DNA from: Sphingomonas sp.
GTDB lineage: Bacteria > Pseudomonadota > Alphaproteobacteria > Sphingomonadales > Sphingomonadaceae
Direction: 5' to 3'
NCBI RefSeq assembly: GCF_030145815.1
Contig: NZ_JAIXHL010000003.1
Location: forward strand, 1-64,000
Length of the DNA: 64,000 nt
Position numbers and translations under genes: made by a program. Shown here piece after piece: positions 15,508 to 25,906 of this stretch. How positions within the stretch are numbered: the stretch's first letter is position 1; each line of letters opens with the position of its first letter. Under the pieces are notes generated by a model. It searched no databases. It had not been told where the DNA came from and saw only the letters and a program-made list of their open reading frames with translations.

Positions 15508-17745
15508 ATGTGGAAAGCGGCACTGGGTGCGATGGCGTTAGTGTCGGCGGGGGTGGCGATGCCGGTTGAGGCGCAGCAGGTGGCAAGCGGCGACCTGACG
15601 CTGGAGCGCGTCTTCGCCAGCCCCGACCTCGCCGGCACCACGCCGCGCGCGCTGCGCCTGTCGCCCGATGGCACGCTCGTCACCGTCCTGCGCAACCGGG
15701 CTGACGACAATCAGCGCTTCGACCTGTGGGCAATGGACACCGCGACCGGCCAGTGGCGGATGCTGGTCGACAGCCTCAAGCTCGGCACCGGCGCAGAACT
15801 TTCCGAAGCGGAGAAGATGCAGCGCGAGCGCGCCAGGATCGGCGGGAGCAAGGGCATTGTCGCTTATGACTGGGCACCCGATGGCAAGTCGATCCTCGTC
15901 CCGCTCGACGGCGATCTCTATCTCGCGACACTCGACGGCAATGTCCGCCGCCTGACCGCGACCGAAGGCGGCGAGCTGAACCCGGTGATCAGCCCGCGCG
16001 GCGGCTATGCCAGCTTCGTGCGCGACCAGAATCTCGTCGTGCTCGACCTCGGCAGCGGCAAGGAGGTCAAGGCGACCACCGAAGGCAAGGGCAATGTCTA
16101 TTTCGGCGAGGCCGAGTTCGTTGCGCAGGAGGAAATGGGCCGCCGCACCGGTTACTGGTGGTCACCCGATGATAAACGCATCGCCGTCCAGCGCTTCGAC
16201 GAAAGCCCCGTCGGCATCGTCAGCCGCGCCGCGATCGGGGCGGAGGGGACGAAGATCTACGACCAGCGCTATCCCAAGGCGGGGACCGCCAATGTGCTGG
16301 TCGACCTCTATGTCATGAACCCGGACGGGTCGGGCCGGGTCAAGGTCGACCTCGGCGCCGAAACCGACATCTACCTCGCCCGCGTCGACTGGACGCCCGA
16401 TGGCAAGACCCTGCTCGTCCAGCGCCAGAACCGCGCGCAGACCGTGCTCGACATGCTCGCAGTCGATCCCGTGACCGGCGTGTCGCGCGTGCTGTTCAGC
16501 GAGAAGTCGGGCGAGCGCAGCTGGATCAACCTGTCCGACGCCTATCACCCGATGCAGGACGGCAGCCTGATCTGGTGGTCCGAGCGCGACGGTCATGGCC
16601 ATCTCTACCGCTTCAAATCGGGCAAGTGGACTCAGCTGACCAAGGGCGACTGGGAAGTCGCCGACATCGTCGGGGTGGATGAGCCAAGCGGCCGCATCAC
16701 CTTCACCGGCAACAAGGACGGCGTGCTCGAACGCCATCTCTACACGGTGAACCTGAACAAGCCCGGCGTCGTGACCCGCATCACCGAACCCGGCTGGTGG
16801 CACGGTGCCAGCGCGAACGGTACCGCCAGCAAGATCATCCTGACCCGCTCAAAGAGCGATCAGCCGTCGCAGGTCATGCTCACCGACGCGGCGGGCAAGC
16901 GCATCGCCTGGGTGAACGAGAACAAGGTCGCGGGCGACCACCCCTACGCCCCCTATCTCGCCAGCCATCAGCAGAAGCAGTTCGGAACGATCAAGGCGGC
17001 GGACGGCACCGTCCTGCACTGGGAAATGATCACGCCCAAGCTGGAGCCGGGCAAGAAATACCCCGTCTTCTTCCACCACTATGGCGGCCCGCATTCGCAG
17101 CAGGTCAGCCGCGCCTGGGGCGGGGCGCTCCAGCAATATCTGGTCGATCGCGGCTATATCTGGTTCGTGCTCGACAATCGCGGCGCGGCCAATCGCGGCA
17201 AGGCGTTCGAGGATCACCTCTATCAAGCCATGGGCGGGGTCGAGGTCGAGGATCAGCTCGCCGGTGCGGCGTATCTCAAGGGCCTCGATTTCGTCGATGC
17301 CAACCGCATCGCGACCTATGGCTGGTCCTATGGCGGCTATATGACGCTCAAGATGCTTCAGGCAGCGCCCGGCACCTTTGCGGCGGGCATCTCCGGCGCG
17401 CCGGTCAGCAAATGGGAACTGTACGACACCCATTATACCGAGCGGTACATGGGCGACCCGCGTCAGGTTCAGGCGGCGTATGACAAGGCGAACACGGTCG
17501 CCGATGCCACCAAGATCACCGATCCGCTGCTGCTGATCCACGGCATGGCCGACGACAATGTTGTGCTGGAACATTCGACCGTGATGATGGCGAAGATGCA
17601 GGGCGCGGCGGTGCCGTTCGAAACGATGCTCTACCCCGGCCAGACGCACCGCGTCGCCGGGCCGGGCATCAGCGTGCATCTGTGGACCACGATCCTCAAC
17701 TTCCTCGACCGCCACATGGGCAAGGACGCGCCGCCCGCGAAATGA
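15508..17745 (+). CDS. Exported S9B dipeptidyl-peptidase IV-type peptidase
   Basis: 745 residues: a signal peptide ending about GVAMPVEAQQ, an N-terminal beta-propeller (DPP_IV_N; with the EE motif in FVAQEEMGRRTGYWWSP), and a C-terminal alpha/beta hydrolase. The nucleophile is in GWSYGGYM; the other triad residues are likely the Asp in MADDNVV and the His in GQTHRV. It should remove N-terminal X-Pro or X-Ala dipeptides in the periplasm. Monocistronic by appearance. Confidence 0.93.
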   Translation: MWKAALGAMALVSAGVAMPVEAQQVASGDLTLERVFASPDLAGTTPRALRLSPDGTLVTVLRNRADDNQRFDLWAMDTATGQWRMLVDSLKLGTGAELSEAEKMQRERARIGGSKGIVAYDWAPDGKSILVPLDGDLYLATLDGNVRRLTATEGGELNPVISPRGGYASFVRDQNLVVLDLGSGKEVKATTEGKGNVYFGEAEFVAQEEMGRRTGYWWSPDDKRIAVQRFDESPVGIVSRAAIGAEGTKIYDQRYPKAGTANVLVDLYVMNPDGSGRVKVDLGAETDIYLARVDWTPDGKTLLVQRQNRAQTVLDMLAVDPVTGVSRVLFSEKSGERSWINLSDAYHPMQDGSLIWWSERDGHGHLYRFKSGKWTQLTKGDWEVADIVGVDEPSGRITFTGNKDGVLERHLYTVNLNKPGVVTRITEPGWWHGASANGTASKIILTRSKSDQPSQVMLTDAAGKRIAWVNENKVAGDHPYAPYLASHQQKQFGTIKAADGTVLHWEMITPKLEPGKKYPVFFHHYGGPHSQQVSRAWGGALQQYLVDRGYIWFVLDNRGAANRGKAFEDHLYQAMGGVEVEDQLAGAAYLKGLDFVDANRIATYGWSYGGYMTLKMLQAAPGTFAAGISGAPVSKWELYDTHYTERYMGDPRQVQAAYDKANTVADATKITDPLLLIHGMADDNVVLEHSTVMMAKMQGAAVPFETMLYPGQTHRVAGPGISVHLWTTILNFLDRHMGKDAPPAK

Positions 17746-17804
17746 ATTGACCATCTGGAGGCACCGGCGCACCCTCCCTGTCTAAATTGGCGGGGAGGGG
17801 GAGC

Positions 17805-18323
17805 ATGAAGGCACTGGTTGCAGCAGCGACGGCACTGACGCTGGCTGCTGGACCGGCGGCGGCGGAGCTGACCCAGTCGGATGCCACCGCCTTCGTCTCG
17901 ACCCACAAGCTGGTCATCGCCGCCCCGCCGGAAAAGGTGTGGGACACCATCGCCCGGCCATCGCTGTGGTGGAGCAAGGATCACACCTACTCCGGCGACA
18001 GCGCGAACATCAGCTGGGACACGCGCCCCGGCGGCTGCTGGTGCGAAAAGCTGGATGGCGGCGCGGTCGAACATGGCCGCACGCTCTACGCCGTACGCGG
18101 CAAGACGCTGCGCCTGTCGGGCGCGTTCGGGCCGCTGCAGAGCGGGGCGGTGACCGCGACGATGACCTTCGCGCTTAAGCCCGAGGGGCAGGGGACCGCG
18201 CTCACCGTCACCTATGTCGTCGGCGGCTTCCATCCCGCCGGCCTCGCCAACCTCGCCGCGCCCGTCGACGGGGTCATCGCCGCGCAGATGCCGGGCCTGA
18301 AGGCGGCGGCGGAGCGCGATTGA
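17805..18323 (+). CDS. Exported SRPBCC-family protein
   Basis: 172 residues: a signal peptide (MKALVAAATALTLAAGPAAA) followed by a START-like domain (VIAAPPEKVWDTIARPSLWW, then TMTFALKPEGQGTALTVTYVVGG). Secreted SRPBCC proteins are unusual but recurrent in sphingomonads. ATG 17805 follows GGGGAGGGGGAGC. Ligand and role unknown. Confidence 0.8.
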   Translation: MKALVAAATALTLAAGPAAAELTQSDATAFVSTHKLVIAAPPEKVWDTIARPSLWWSKDHTYSGDSANISWDTRPGGCWCEKLDGGAVEHGRTLYAVRGKTLRLSGAFGPLQSGAVTATMTFALKPEGQGTALTVTYVVGGFHPAGLANLAAPVDGVIAAQMPGLKAAAERD

Positions 18324-18380
18324 CGCATCTGTCGGAGAGCGTCCGTTGTTGCCCGGTCATCTCACTGGCGTGATATCGCG

Positions 18381-19757
18381 ATGATTCCCGCGCTCGCCGC
18401 TCTTATGTTGATCGCGCAGGTGCCTGCGGACGCTGGCACAACGCGTTGGCGCGTCCCCGCGGAGGCGCTTGCGGCCAGTGCGCGGGGCGAGCACGCAACC
18501 GCCGCCGAGACTATTGCAAAGACGCTGGCCGAATGTCGCGCCAGCGCGCCGGAGCCAGCGCCCTGTCTCGACCTGATGCTCGCGCTCACCAGTTCGCAGA
18601 CGCGTGCGGCGCAGCTCACCGCGGCGGTCGCGACCGGGCGAGAGGCGTTGGCCATCGCCGATCACTTGCCCAAAGCCAACAATCCCCGCCGCACCCGCGC
18701 GCGGGTAGTGCTTGCCTATCCGGTCGAATTCATCGGACGCCGGATGGAAGCCGAAGCACTGTTGCGCGAAGCGCTGGCGCTGGCCGGCGCGCACTATCCG
18801 CCCGGTCATCGCGAGCTGGTTTCGATCCGCTATGCCCTTGGTACCAATCTCTACCGCCAGGGGCGGTTGGAGGAGGCTGGGATCGAGCTGCGCGCGGCGA
18901 TGGCGGTCGTTGAAGCGGGTGCCAAGGTTCATGAAACCGATCTGTATGCGCTGGTCCATGCGCTGGCGGTCGTTCTTGATGAGCAAAGGCGTTTTGCGGA
19001 GGCGGAGGCGATGTATCGACGGGCGATCGCGCTGCTCGAGGCGGCATCGCCGTCCGATGCGACCGGCCTGTCCGCGCGGACCATCGCGCTCGGCAAAGTG
19101 CTCGCCCGGCAAGAGCGGATCAGCGAGGCAGGGGTGATGTTCGCCCGCGCACTCGCCATCCGTGAGGCGGCGGCGCAACCCGACCCGGCATCAATCGGGG
19201 AGGCATTGAGCTTGGTAGGCCGCAACCTCAACATTCAGCGGCGGACCGGCGAGGCTGCGTTGGTCCTGCGTCAGCTCGTCGCCTTGTATGAACGCAACTT
19301 GCCGCCCGACGATTCCCGGTTGCGTGGGGCGCTGCACGACCTTGCTGGAGCACTATGGACGCTTAGGCGCGGTGCCGAGGCGGATGCCGCCATGGCGCAT
19401 GCGCTCGATCTTTGCCGCCGTCATTGCGACCCCAATGAAACCACGCTGGCCAATGCCATGGCCAACTATGCGTCGATATTGATGGACCAAGAACGGTATC
19501 GCGAGGCCGAGAAGCTGCTGCTGGATGCTATTGCACTACAGGAACGCCGCACGCAGACGGACGACGATCGGGCGGATCTGGCTTTGGACTATGGCAATTA
19601 CGGCGTGCTGCTGGGGCTAATGAACCGCCTGGTCGAAGCTGAAGCGGCTCTGCGCAAGGCGGTTGCGCTCGGCGATGCGGCCTATCCGCCCGGTCACCCG
19701 TGGGCCGTCGGCCTGCGCGGCGACCTTGCCCGCATCCTGCACAAGCGGCGGACCTGA
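18381..19757 (+). CDS. Exported tetratricopeptide-repeat protein (frame continues past the stop)
   Basis: 458 residues: a short hydrophobic, signal-like start (MIPALAALMLIAQVPA), then about eight TPR-like helical pairs (for example ALGTNLYRQGRLEEAGIELR and ANYASILMDQERYREAEKLL). Family members mediate protein-protein contacts; the function is not known. The stop at 19755-19757 is a TGA. The same frame then stays open for 54 codons to TGA 19920-19922, and those codons look protein-like, so the gene may be truncated by a nonsense change or read through. Confidence 0.8.
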   Translation: MIPALAALMLIAQVPADAGTTRWRVPAEALAASARGEHATAAETIAKTLAECRASAPEPAPCLDLMLALTSSQTRAAQLTAAVATGREALAIADHLPKANNPRRTRARVVLAYPVEFIGRRMEAEALLREALALAGAHYPPGHRELVSIRYALGTNLYRQGRLEEAGIELRAAMAVVEAGAKVHETDLYALVHALAVVLDEQRRFAEAEAMYRRAIALLEAASPSDATGLSARTIALGKVLARQERISEAGVMFARALAIREAAAQPDPASIGEALSLVGRNLNIQRRTGEAALVLRQLVALYERNLPPDDSRLRGALHDLAGALWTLRRGAEADAAMAHALDLCRRHCDPNETTLANAMANYASILMDQERYREAEKLLLDAIALQERRTQTDDDRADLALDYGNYGVLLGLMNRLVEAEAALRKAVALGDAAYPPGHPWAVGLRGDLARILHKRRT

Positions 19758-19922
19758 CCTGCCGAGCGCCGCACATTGTATCGGGAAGCGGGGCGAGCTG
19801 CACTGGCCGAGCTCAAGGACGTGGAGCTGACCAGCGCCGACGGCCGCGATCGCATCGATGTGATGCGCGATCTGTTCACCGGACAGGTCGCCGCCGCGTG
19901 GGATCTGTCCGTCCGGCAATGA
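19758..19922 (+). pseudogene. Detached C-terminal tail of the TPR gene (in frame after TGA)
   Basis: 54 codons plus stop in the same frame as the upstream TPR gene. They encode an amphipathic helical tail containing LYREAGRAALAELKDVELTS and end GQVAAAWDLSVRQ. The GC-rich third positions match neighbouring genes. From memory, similar tails close many sphingomonad TPR proteins, so this is read as the original C-terminus cut off by one stop codon. No start codon with a ribosome-binding site is apparent. Confidence 0.5.
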
Positions 19923-20004
19923 GACGGGTGCCAGCCGCGTGCACTTGGCCACCACCCCGATTTGGTGTATGGCTTCCGAACCGATTTTTCCCTCGGTCCG
20001 GCGC

Positions 20005-20033
20005 TTGACAGCGCGGGCCGTGGTCAATATGTC
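20005..20033 (+). promoter_or_regulatory. Promoter of the rpsM-rpsK-rpoA-rplQ operon
   Basis: TTGACA at 20005-20010, a 17-bp spacer, and a weak -10 TATGTC at 20028-20033. It implies a leader of about 120 nt before the rpsM start and independence from the upstream TPR gene. Confidence 0.5.
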
Positions 20034-20067
20034 GCCCATCTTCCGAAACACCGGCCAACGGCAGCGT

Positions 20068-20092
20068 GCATGCGCGTCTGCCGCGCGCATGC
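20068..20092 (+). promoter_or_regulatory. GC-rich hairpin in the rpsM leader
   Basis: A perfect 9-bp stem, GCATGCGCG (20068-20076) with CGCGCATGC (20084-20092), and a 7-nt loop. It lies inside the presumed 5' leader of the operon and could be a ribosomal-protein autoregulation or attenuation element. This is inference from position and structure only. Confidence 0.4.
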
Positions 20093-20162
20093 GTTTCGGG
20101 TCAACGCGACGAGATGGGGTTTGCTGCCATGCACGCCCCGTGGAGCTGGGAGAATTTGGTTC

Positions 20163-20531
20163 ATGGCACGTATTGCGGGCGTTAACTTGCCCACCAACAA
20201 GCGCGTACTGATCGCGCTTCAGTATATCCACGGCATCGGCCCGGCAAAGGCCAAGGAAATCACCGAAAAGCTCGGCATCACCGTTGAGCGTCGCGTGCAG
20301 GACCTGACCGATTCGGAAGTGCTGCAGATCCGCGAAACCATCGACGCCGACCACACGGTCGAGGGTGACCTGCGTCGCCAGACCGCGATGAACATCAAGC
20401 GTCTGATGGATCTGGCCTGCTATCGCGGCCTGCGTCATCGCAAGGGCCTGCCGGTTCGCGGTCAGCGCACGCACACCAACGCCCGCACCCGCAAGGGCAA
20501 GGCGAAGCCGATCGCTGGCAAGAAGAAGTAA
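20163..20531 (+). CDS. rpsM: 30S ribosomal protein S13
   Basis: 122-residue small-subunit head protein contacting the P-site tRNA and L5. Conserved motifs include [33 protein letters not shown] and the [21 protein letters not shown] tail region. ATG 20163 has GGGAGA upstream. First gene of the alpha-type operon; the usual secY-adk upstream neighbours are absent here. Confidence 0.97.
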   Translation: MARIAGVNLPTNKRVLIALQYIHGIGPAKAKEITEKLGITVERRVQDLTDSEVLQIRETIDADHTVEGDLRRQTAMNIKRLMDLACYRGLRHRKGLPVRGQRTHTNARTRKGKAKPIAGKKK

Positions 20532-20589
20532 GCCGCTGGGCCGTTTCACGACGGCCCGCCTGCTTCGATTTTCGAAGGATTACTGAATA

Positions 20590-20979
20590 ATGGCACAAGC
20601 ACCGCAGCGTCTTCGCCGTCGCGAACGCAAGAACATCACCGCCGGCGTCGCCCATGTGAACGCCAGCTTCAACAACACCATGATCACGATCACGGACGCC
20701 CAGGGCAACGCGATCAGCTGGTCGTCGGCCGGCATGATGGGCTTCAAGGGCTCGCGCAAGTCGACCCCGTACGCCGCGCAGGTCGCTGCCGAAGACGCAG
20801 GCCGCAAGGCTGCCGAGCACGGCGTCCGCACGCTCGAGGTCGAGGTCAAGGGTCCGGGTTCGGGCCGTGAGTCGGCACTTCGTGCGCTGCAGGCGGTCGG
20901 TTTCCAGATCACGTCGATCCGCGACGTGACCTCGATCCCGCACAATGGCGTTCGCCCGTCGAAGCGTCGCCGCGTCTGA
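20590..20979 (+). CDS. rpsK: 30S ribosomal protein S11
   Basis: 129-residue platform protein of the 30S subunit. Signature segments include [40 protein letters not shown] and [10 protein letters not shown] at the end. ATG 20590 follows GAAGGA. Second gene of the operon, about 60 nt after rpsM. Confidence 0.97.
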   Translation: MAQAPQRLRRRERKNITAGVAHVNASFNNTMITITDAQGNAISWSSAGMMGFKGSRKSTPYAAQVAAEDAGRKAAEHGVRTLEVEVKGPGSGRESALRALQAVGFQITSIRDVTSIPHNGVRPSKRRRV

Positions 20980-21083
20980 TTTGACTTTCCGCCTCCGTCG
21001 CGGACTCGGGGTGCCGGGTCCGGGCTGGAGGCGGCTCCAATCCTGGCAGGATAGCCCCGTCCTGCCCAACCCAGGGGAAGCCT

Positions 21084-22148
21084 GTGTCTGTCAACGCAAA
21101 GAACTGGCAGGAACTGAAGAAGCCGAACGGCCTTGAGAAAAAGGGCGGTGACGGCAAGCGGAAGGCGACGTTCGTCGCTGAACCGCTGGAGCGTGGCTTC
21201 GGCCTGACGCTCGGCAACGCGCTGCGCCGCGTGCTGCTCTCGTCGCTGCAGGGTGCGGCGGTGACCTCGATCAAGATCGAAAATGTGCTGCACGAGTTCA
21301 GCTCGCTCGCCGGCGTGCGTGAGGACGTCACCGATCTCGTCCTCAACGTGAAGCAGATCGCGCTGCGCATGCAGGGTGAGGGCGCCAAGCGCCTCCAGCT
21401 CAGCGCAACCGGCCCGGCCGAAGTCAAGGCCGGCGACATCGCCGTGTCGGGCGACATCGAAGTGATGAACCCGGAACTGGTGCTGTGCCATCTCGATGAT
21501 GGTGCGACGCTGAACATGGAACTGATCGCCGACACCGGCAAGGGCTATGTCCCCGCCAGTGCCAACCGTCCGGCCGATGCGCCGATCGGTCTGATCCCGG
21601 TCGATGCGCTCTACTCGCCGGTCCGTCAGGTCAGCTACAAGGTCGAGAACACCCGCGTGGGTCAGGAGCTCGACTATGACAAGTTGAGCCTGTCGATCGA
21701 AACCGATGGCACCGTCACGCCGGAAGACGCGCTCGCTTATGCCGCGCGCATCCTGCAGGACCAACTGGCGCTGTTCGTCCACTTCGACGATTCGGCGATC
21801 ACCCGCACCAGCGCCCCGGTCGGCCTCGCCGCCCAGGCGTCGGCGTCGGAAGGCAGCAGCGACACGGCGACGATCAACCGCTACCTGCTCAAGAAGGTGG
21901 ACGAGCTCGAGCTGTCGGTCCGTTCGGCCAACTGCCTCAAGAACGACAACATCATCTACATCGGCGATCTGGTCCAGAAGACCGAAGCCGAGATGCTGCG
22001 CACCCCGAATTTCGGCCGCAAGTCGCTGAACGAAATCAAGGAAGTGCTGTCGTCGATGGGCCTGCGCCTCGGCATGGAAATCCCGGGCTGGCCGCCTGAG
22101 AACATCGAAGAGATGGCCAAGAAGCTCGAGCAGGAAATTATGGGCTAA
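21084..22148 (+). CDS. rpoA: RNA polymerase subunit alpha
   Basis: 354 residues. The N-terminal domain has [21 protein letters not shown] for dimerisation and core assembly; a linker leads to the C-terminal domain ([19 protein letters not shown] through [20 protein letters not shown]), which contacts UP elements and activators. GTG start at 21084 with AGGGGAAG upstream. The gap to rplQ is filled by a palindromic cassette. Confidence 0.97.
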   Translation: MSVNAKNWQELKKPNGLEKKGGDGKRKATFVAEPLERGFGLTLGNALRRVLLSSLQGAAVTSIKIENVLHEFSSLAGVREDVTDLVLNVKQIALRMQGEGAKRLQLSATGPAEVKAGDIAVSGDIEVMNPELVLCHLDDGATLNMELIADTGKGYVPASANRPADAPIGLIPVDALYSPVRQVSYKVENTRVGQELDYDKLSLSIETDGTVTPEDALAYAARILQDQLALFVHFDDSAITRTSAPVGLAAQASASEGSSDTATINRYLLKKVDELELSVRSANCLKNDNIIYIGDLVQKTEAEMLRTPNFGRKSLNEIKEVLSSMGLRLGMEIPGWPPENIEEMAKKLEQEIMG

Positions 22149-22149
22149 G

Positions 22150-22270
22150 CGTCGCCCCGGCGAAGGCCGGGGCCGCCATGCCGCTTGGCGTGGCACTTTG
22201 CTCATAGCGGCCCCGGCCTTGGGTCCCATCAAAGTATTACTTTGATGGGTGCCCTTTCGCCGAGGCGACG
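22150..22270. repeat. Palindromic intergenic cassette, family A copy 3, invaded by another hairpin
   Basis: Left arm CGTCGCCCCGGCGAAGG is intact. The right arm (GCGGCCCCGGCCTT ... CGCCGAGGCGACG) is split by about 35 nt containing a separate perfect inverted repeat at 22225-22249. Confidence 0.8.
22225..22249. repeat. Perfect 25-bp hairpin inserted in a family A cassette
   Basis: Arms CCCATCAAAGTA and TACTTTGATGGG (12 bp each) around a single T. It is AT-richer than its surroundings and interrupts the right arm of the cassette. It could be a small mobile palindrome. Confidence 0.7.
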
Positions 22271-22348
22271 GATTTATCGGCGGGCGCACCGTCCCTGCCT
22301 GGTCTGGGGTTCCGTAAGACGGCCCCTTAACGAACGAAGGAAGATATC

Positions 22349-22771
22349 ATGCGCCATAAGTACGGCGGTCGTAAGCTTCAGCGCACCTCGGCGCATCGCC
22401 TTGCGCTGTTCCGCAACATGTCGGCCGCGCTGATCAAGCACGAGCAGATCACCACCACCGTCGCCAAGGCGAAGGAACTGCGCCCCTACGTCGAAAAGCT
22501 GGTGACGCTTGCGAAGAAGGGTGGTCTTTCGAACCGCCGTCTCGCCCATGCCCGTCTGCTCGACGATGCGCAGCTGGTGAAGCTGTTCGACGTGCTCGCG
22601 TCGCGCTACGCCGACCGCAACGGCGGCTACACCCGCATCATCAAGACCGGCCCGCGCGCTTCGGACGCCGCGCCGATGGCGATCATCGAATTCGTCGACC
22701 GCGACGTCTCGGCCAAGGGCCAGGACTCGGGTCCGGTGATGACCGACGAGGATTTCGACGAAGCCGCCTGA
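22349..22771 (+). CDS. rplQ: 50S ribosomal protein L17
   Basis: 140-residue large-subunit protein near the exit tunnel: [20 protein letters not shown], then [20 protein letters not shown]. The C-terminal acidic tail is alphaproteobacterial in style. GAAGGAAG lies upstream of the ATG. Last gene of the operon; a strong hairpin follows. Confidence 0.97.
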   Translation: MRHKYGGRKLQRTSAHRLALFRNMSAALIKHEQITTTVAKAKELRPYVEKLVTLAKKGGLSNRRLAHARLLDDAQLVKLFDVLASRYADRNGGYTRIIKTGPRASDAAPMAIIEFVDRDVSAKGQDSGPVMTDEDFDEAA

Positions 22772-22811
22772 TTTGGGCAGCCCGATTTAGGGCACTTCAT
22801 CGACCAGAGCT

Positions 22812-22841
22812 GGGGCGGTCGCACGACGGTGCGGCCGCCCC
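22812..22841 (+). terminator. Terminator hairpin of the rpsM-rplQ operon
   Basis: A 13-bp stem with one T-G wobble: GGGGCGGTCGCAC (22812-22824) and GTGCGGCCGCCCC (22829-22841), loop GACG, followed by TTCGCGTTT. Confidence 0.65.
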
Positions 22842-22883
22842 TTCGCGTTTGAGGCCAGCGCACAGGCCCTCCCACTTCCTCTT

Positions 22884-23031
22884 AAGCCCCTCCCGCCTGC
22901 GGGAGGGGTTGGGGAGGGTCTCCTTCTTCTACCTGTGTCCGTCATGCTGAACTTGTTTCAGCATCCACCCCTCCACCAACACCTCAGTCGCCTGAGGAGC
23001 CGTGGATCCTGCAACAAGTTCAGGATGACGG
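22884..23031. repeat. Two intergenic repeat elements (half of family B, full family D)
   Basis: Bases 22884-22920 hold a lone CCCCTCCCGCCTGCGGGAGGGG unit of the B-like type. Bases 22939-23031 hold an inverted element starting CCGTCATGCTGAACTTGTTTC and ending CAAGTTCAGGATGACGG; a related element sits at 54.5 kb. No gene is apparent in the gap 22772-23243 apart from these and the terminator. Confidence 0.65.
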
Positions 23032-23243
23032 AAGTGGGGAAGGGGCCGCTCCACGCTGCCTCAACATCGCTTCAACTCCGGCAAGGCCCGCTATCCCAAG
23101 CAAATGTTGCGCCCCCGTAAGAATCGCTGAACTTTGGCGCAGCGTCCGACTTCCCATCTAGCGTGCACCGGCCAAACCGACGGAAATCCGCCGATCGCCG
23201 AATTGGCACGCGCCCTGCAAACGATGCGGCGCAGGAGGACTCG

Positions 23244-23360
23244 ATGAAACGGACGAGCGGACATGGCGCAAGCAATGCGGTAGCGATCGCCTTTGCCACA
23301 TTCCCGCTGCTGGTGATGGCGTGGGTCGCGCATGAAAGCGCGCTGCTCGCTTTCGCCTGA
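23244..23360 (+). CDS. 38-residue single-pass membrane protein
   Basis: A very small gene with an excellent Shine-Dalgarno (AGGAGG 6 nt before ATG 23244). A basic start (MKRTSGHG) leads to one transmembrane helix (about residues 12-32: VAIAFATFPLLVMAWVA). No family recognised. The strong ribosome-binding site is the main support for expression. Confidence 0.6.
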   Translation: MKRTSGHGASNAVAIAFATFPLLVMAWVAHESALLAFA

Positions 23361-23637
23361 GCTACGGCCTTCAACTGTTGGATTTTCTCTGATCTATGCT
23401 GGCGCGTACCCGGCGATCCCATCCATCGATGCCTGTGACCGCGAACCGGACAGCGCCACCCGGTGTCGCGTCGTCGTCGCGCGGATGTCGCCTACACGGC
23501 GCGTCGCGGTCGCTTGGCGGGTGCCTCGCGGTCGTGTCGGCCGAAAAGGACGCATTTTTTGTCTGCTTCGTCCGGCGCCCGCTTGACCCGGTCGGGTGTA
23601 GCAATAGGGTAAGGCAGTTCCGTTTCAGGAGATACCA
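23361..23637. other. Intergenic region upstream of the prolyl oligopeptidase gene
   Basis: No gene is convincing here. Near its end TTGACC (23583-23588) and TAGGGT spaced by 16 nt make a possible promoter for the downstream peptidase. Confidence 0.35.
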
Positions 23638-25791
<2,154 letters not shown>

Positions 25792-25799
25792 GTTCGGAT

Positions 25800-25824
25800 C
25801 CCCGGGGACAGCAATGCCCCGGGG
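25800..25824 (+). terminator. Candidate terminator after prolyl oligopeptidase
   Basis: Two copies of CCCCGGGG (25800-25807 and 25817-25824) can pair as a stem with a 9-nt loop. A T5 run follows about 25 nt later, so the match to an intrinsic terminator is imperfect. Confidence 0.4.
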
Positions 25825-25906
25825 CCGTTGAGATCGCGGCATTTTTGTCGCTTTCTGCCCTGACTGGCTGCCGTTATCGTTGCGGCGAATCGTTGGGGGG
25901 CTTTCG

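Noticed and set aside
23371..23604. 77-codon minus-strand ORF upstream of the prolyl oligopeptidase gene
   Set aside because: Composition is Arg/Ser/Asp-rich and random-like; no start signal.
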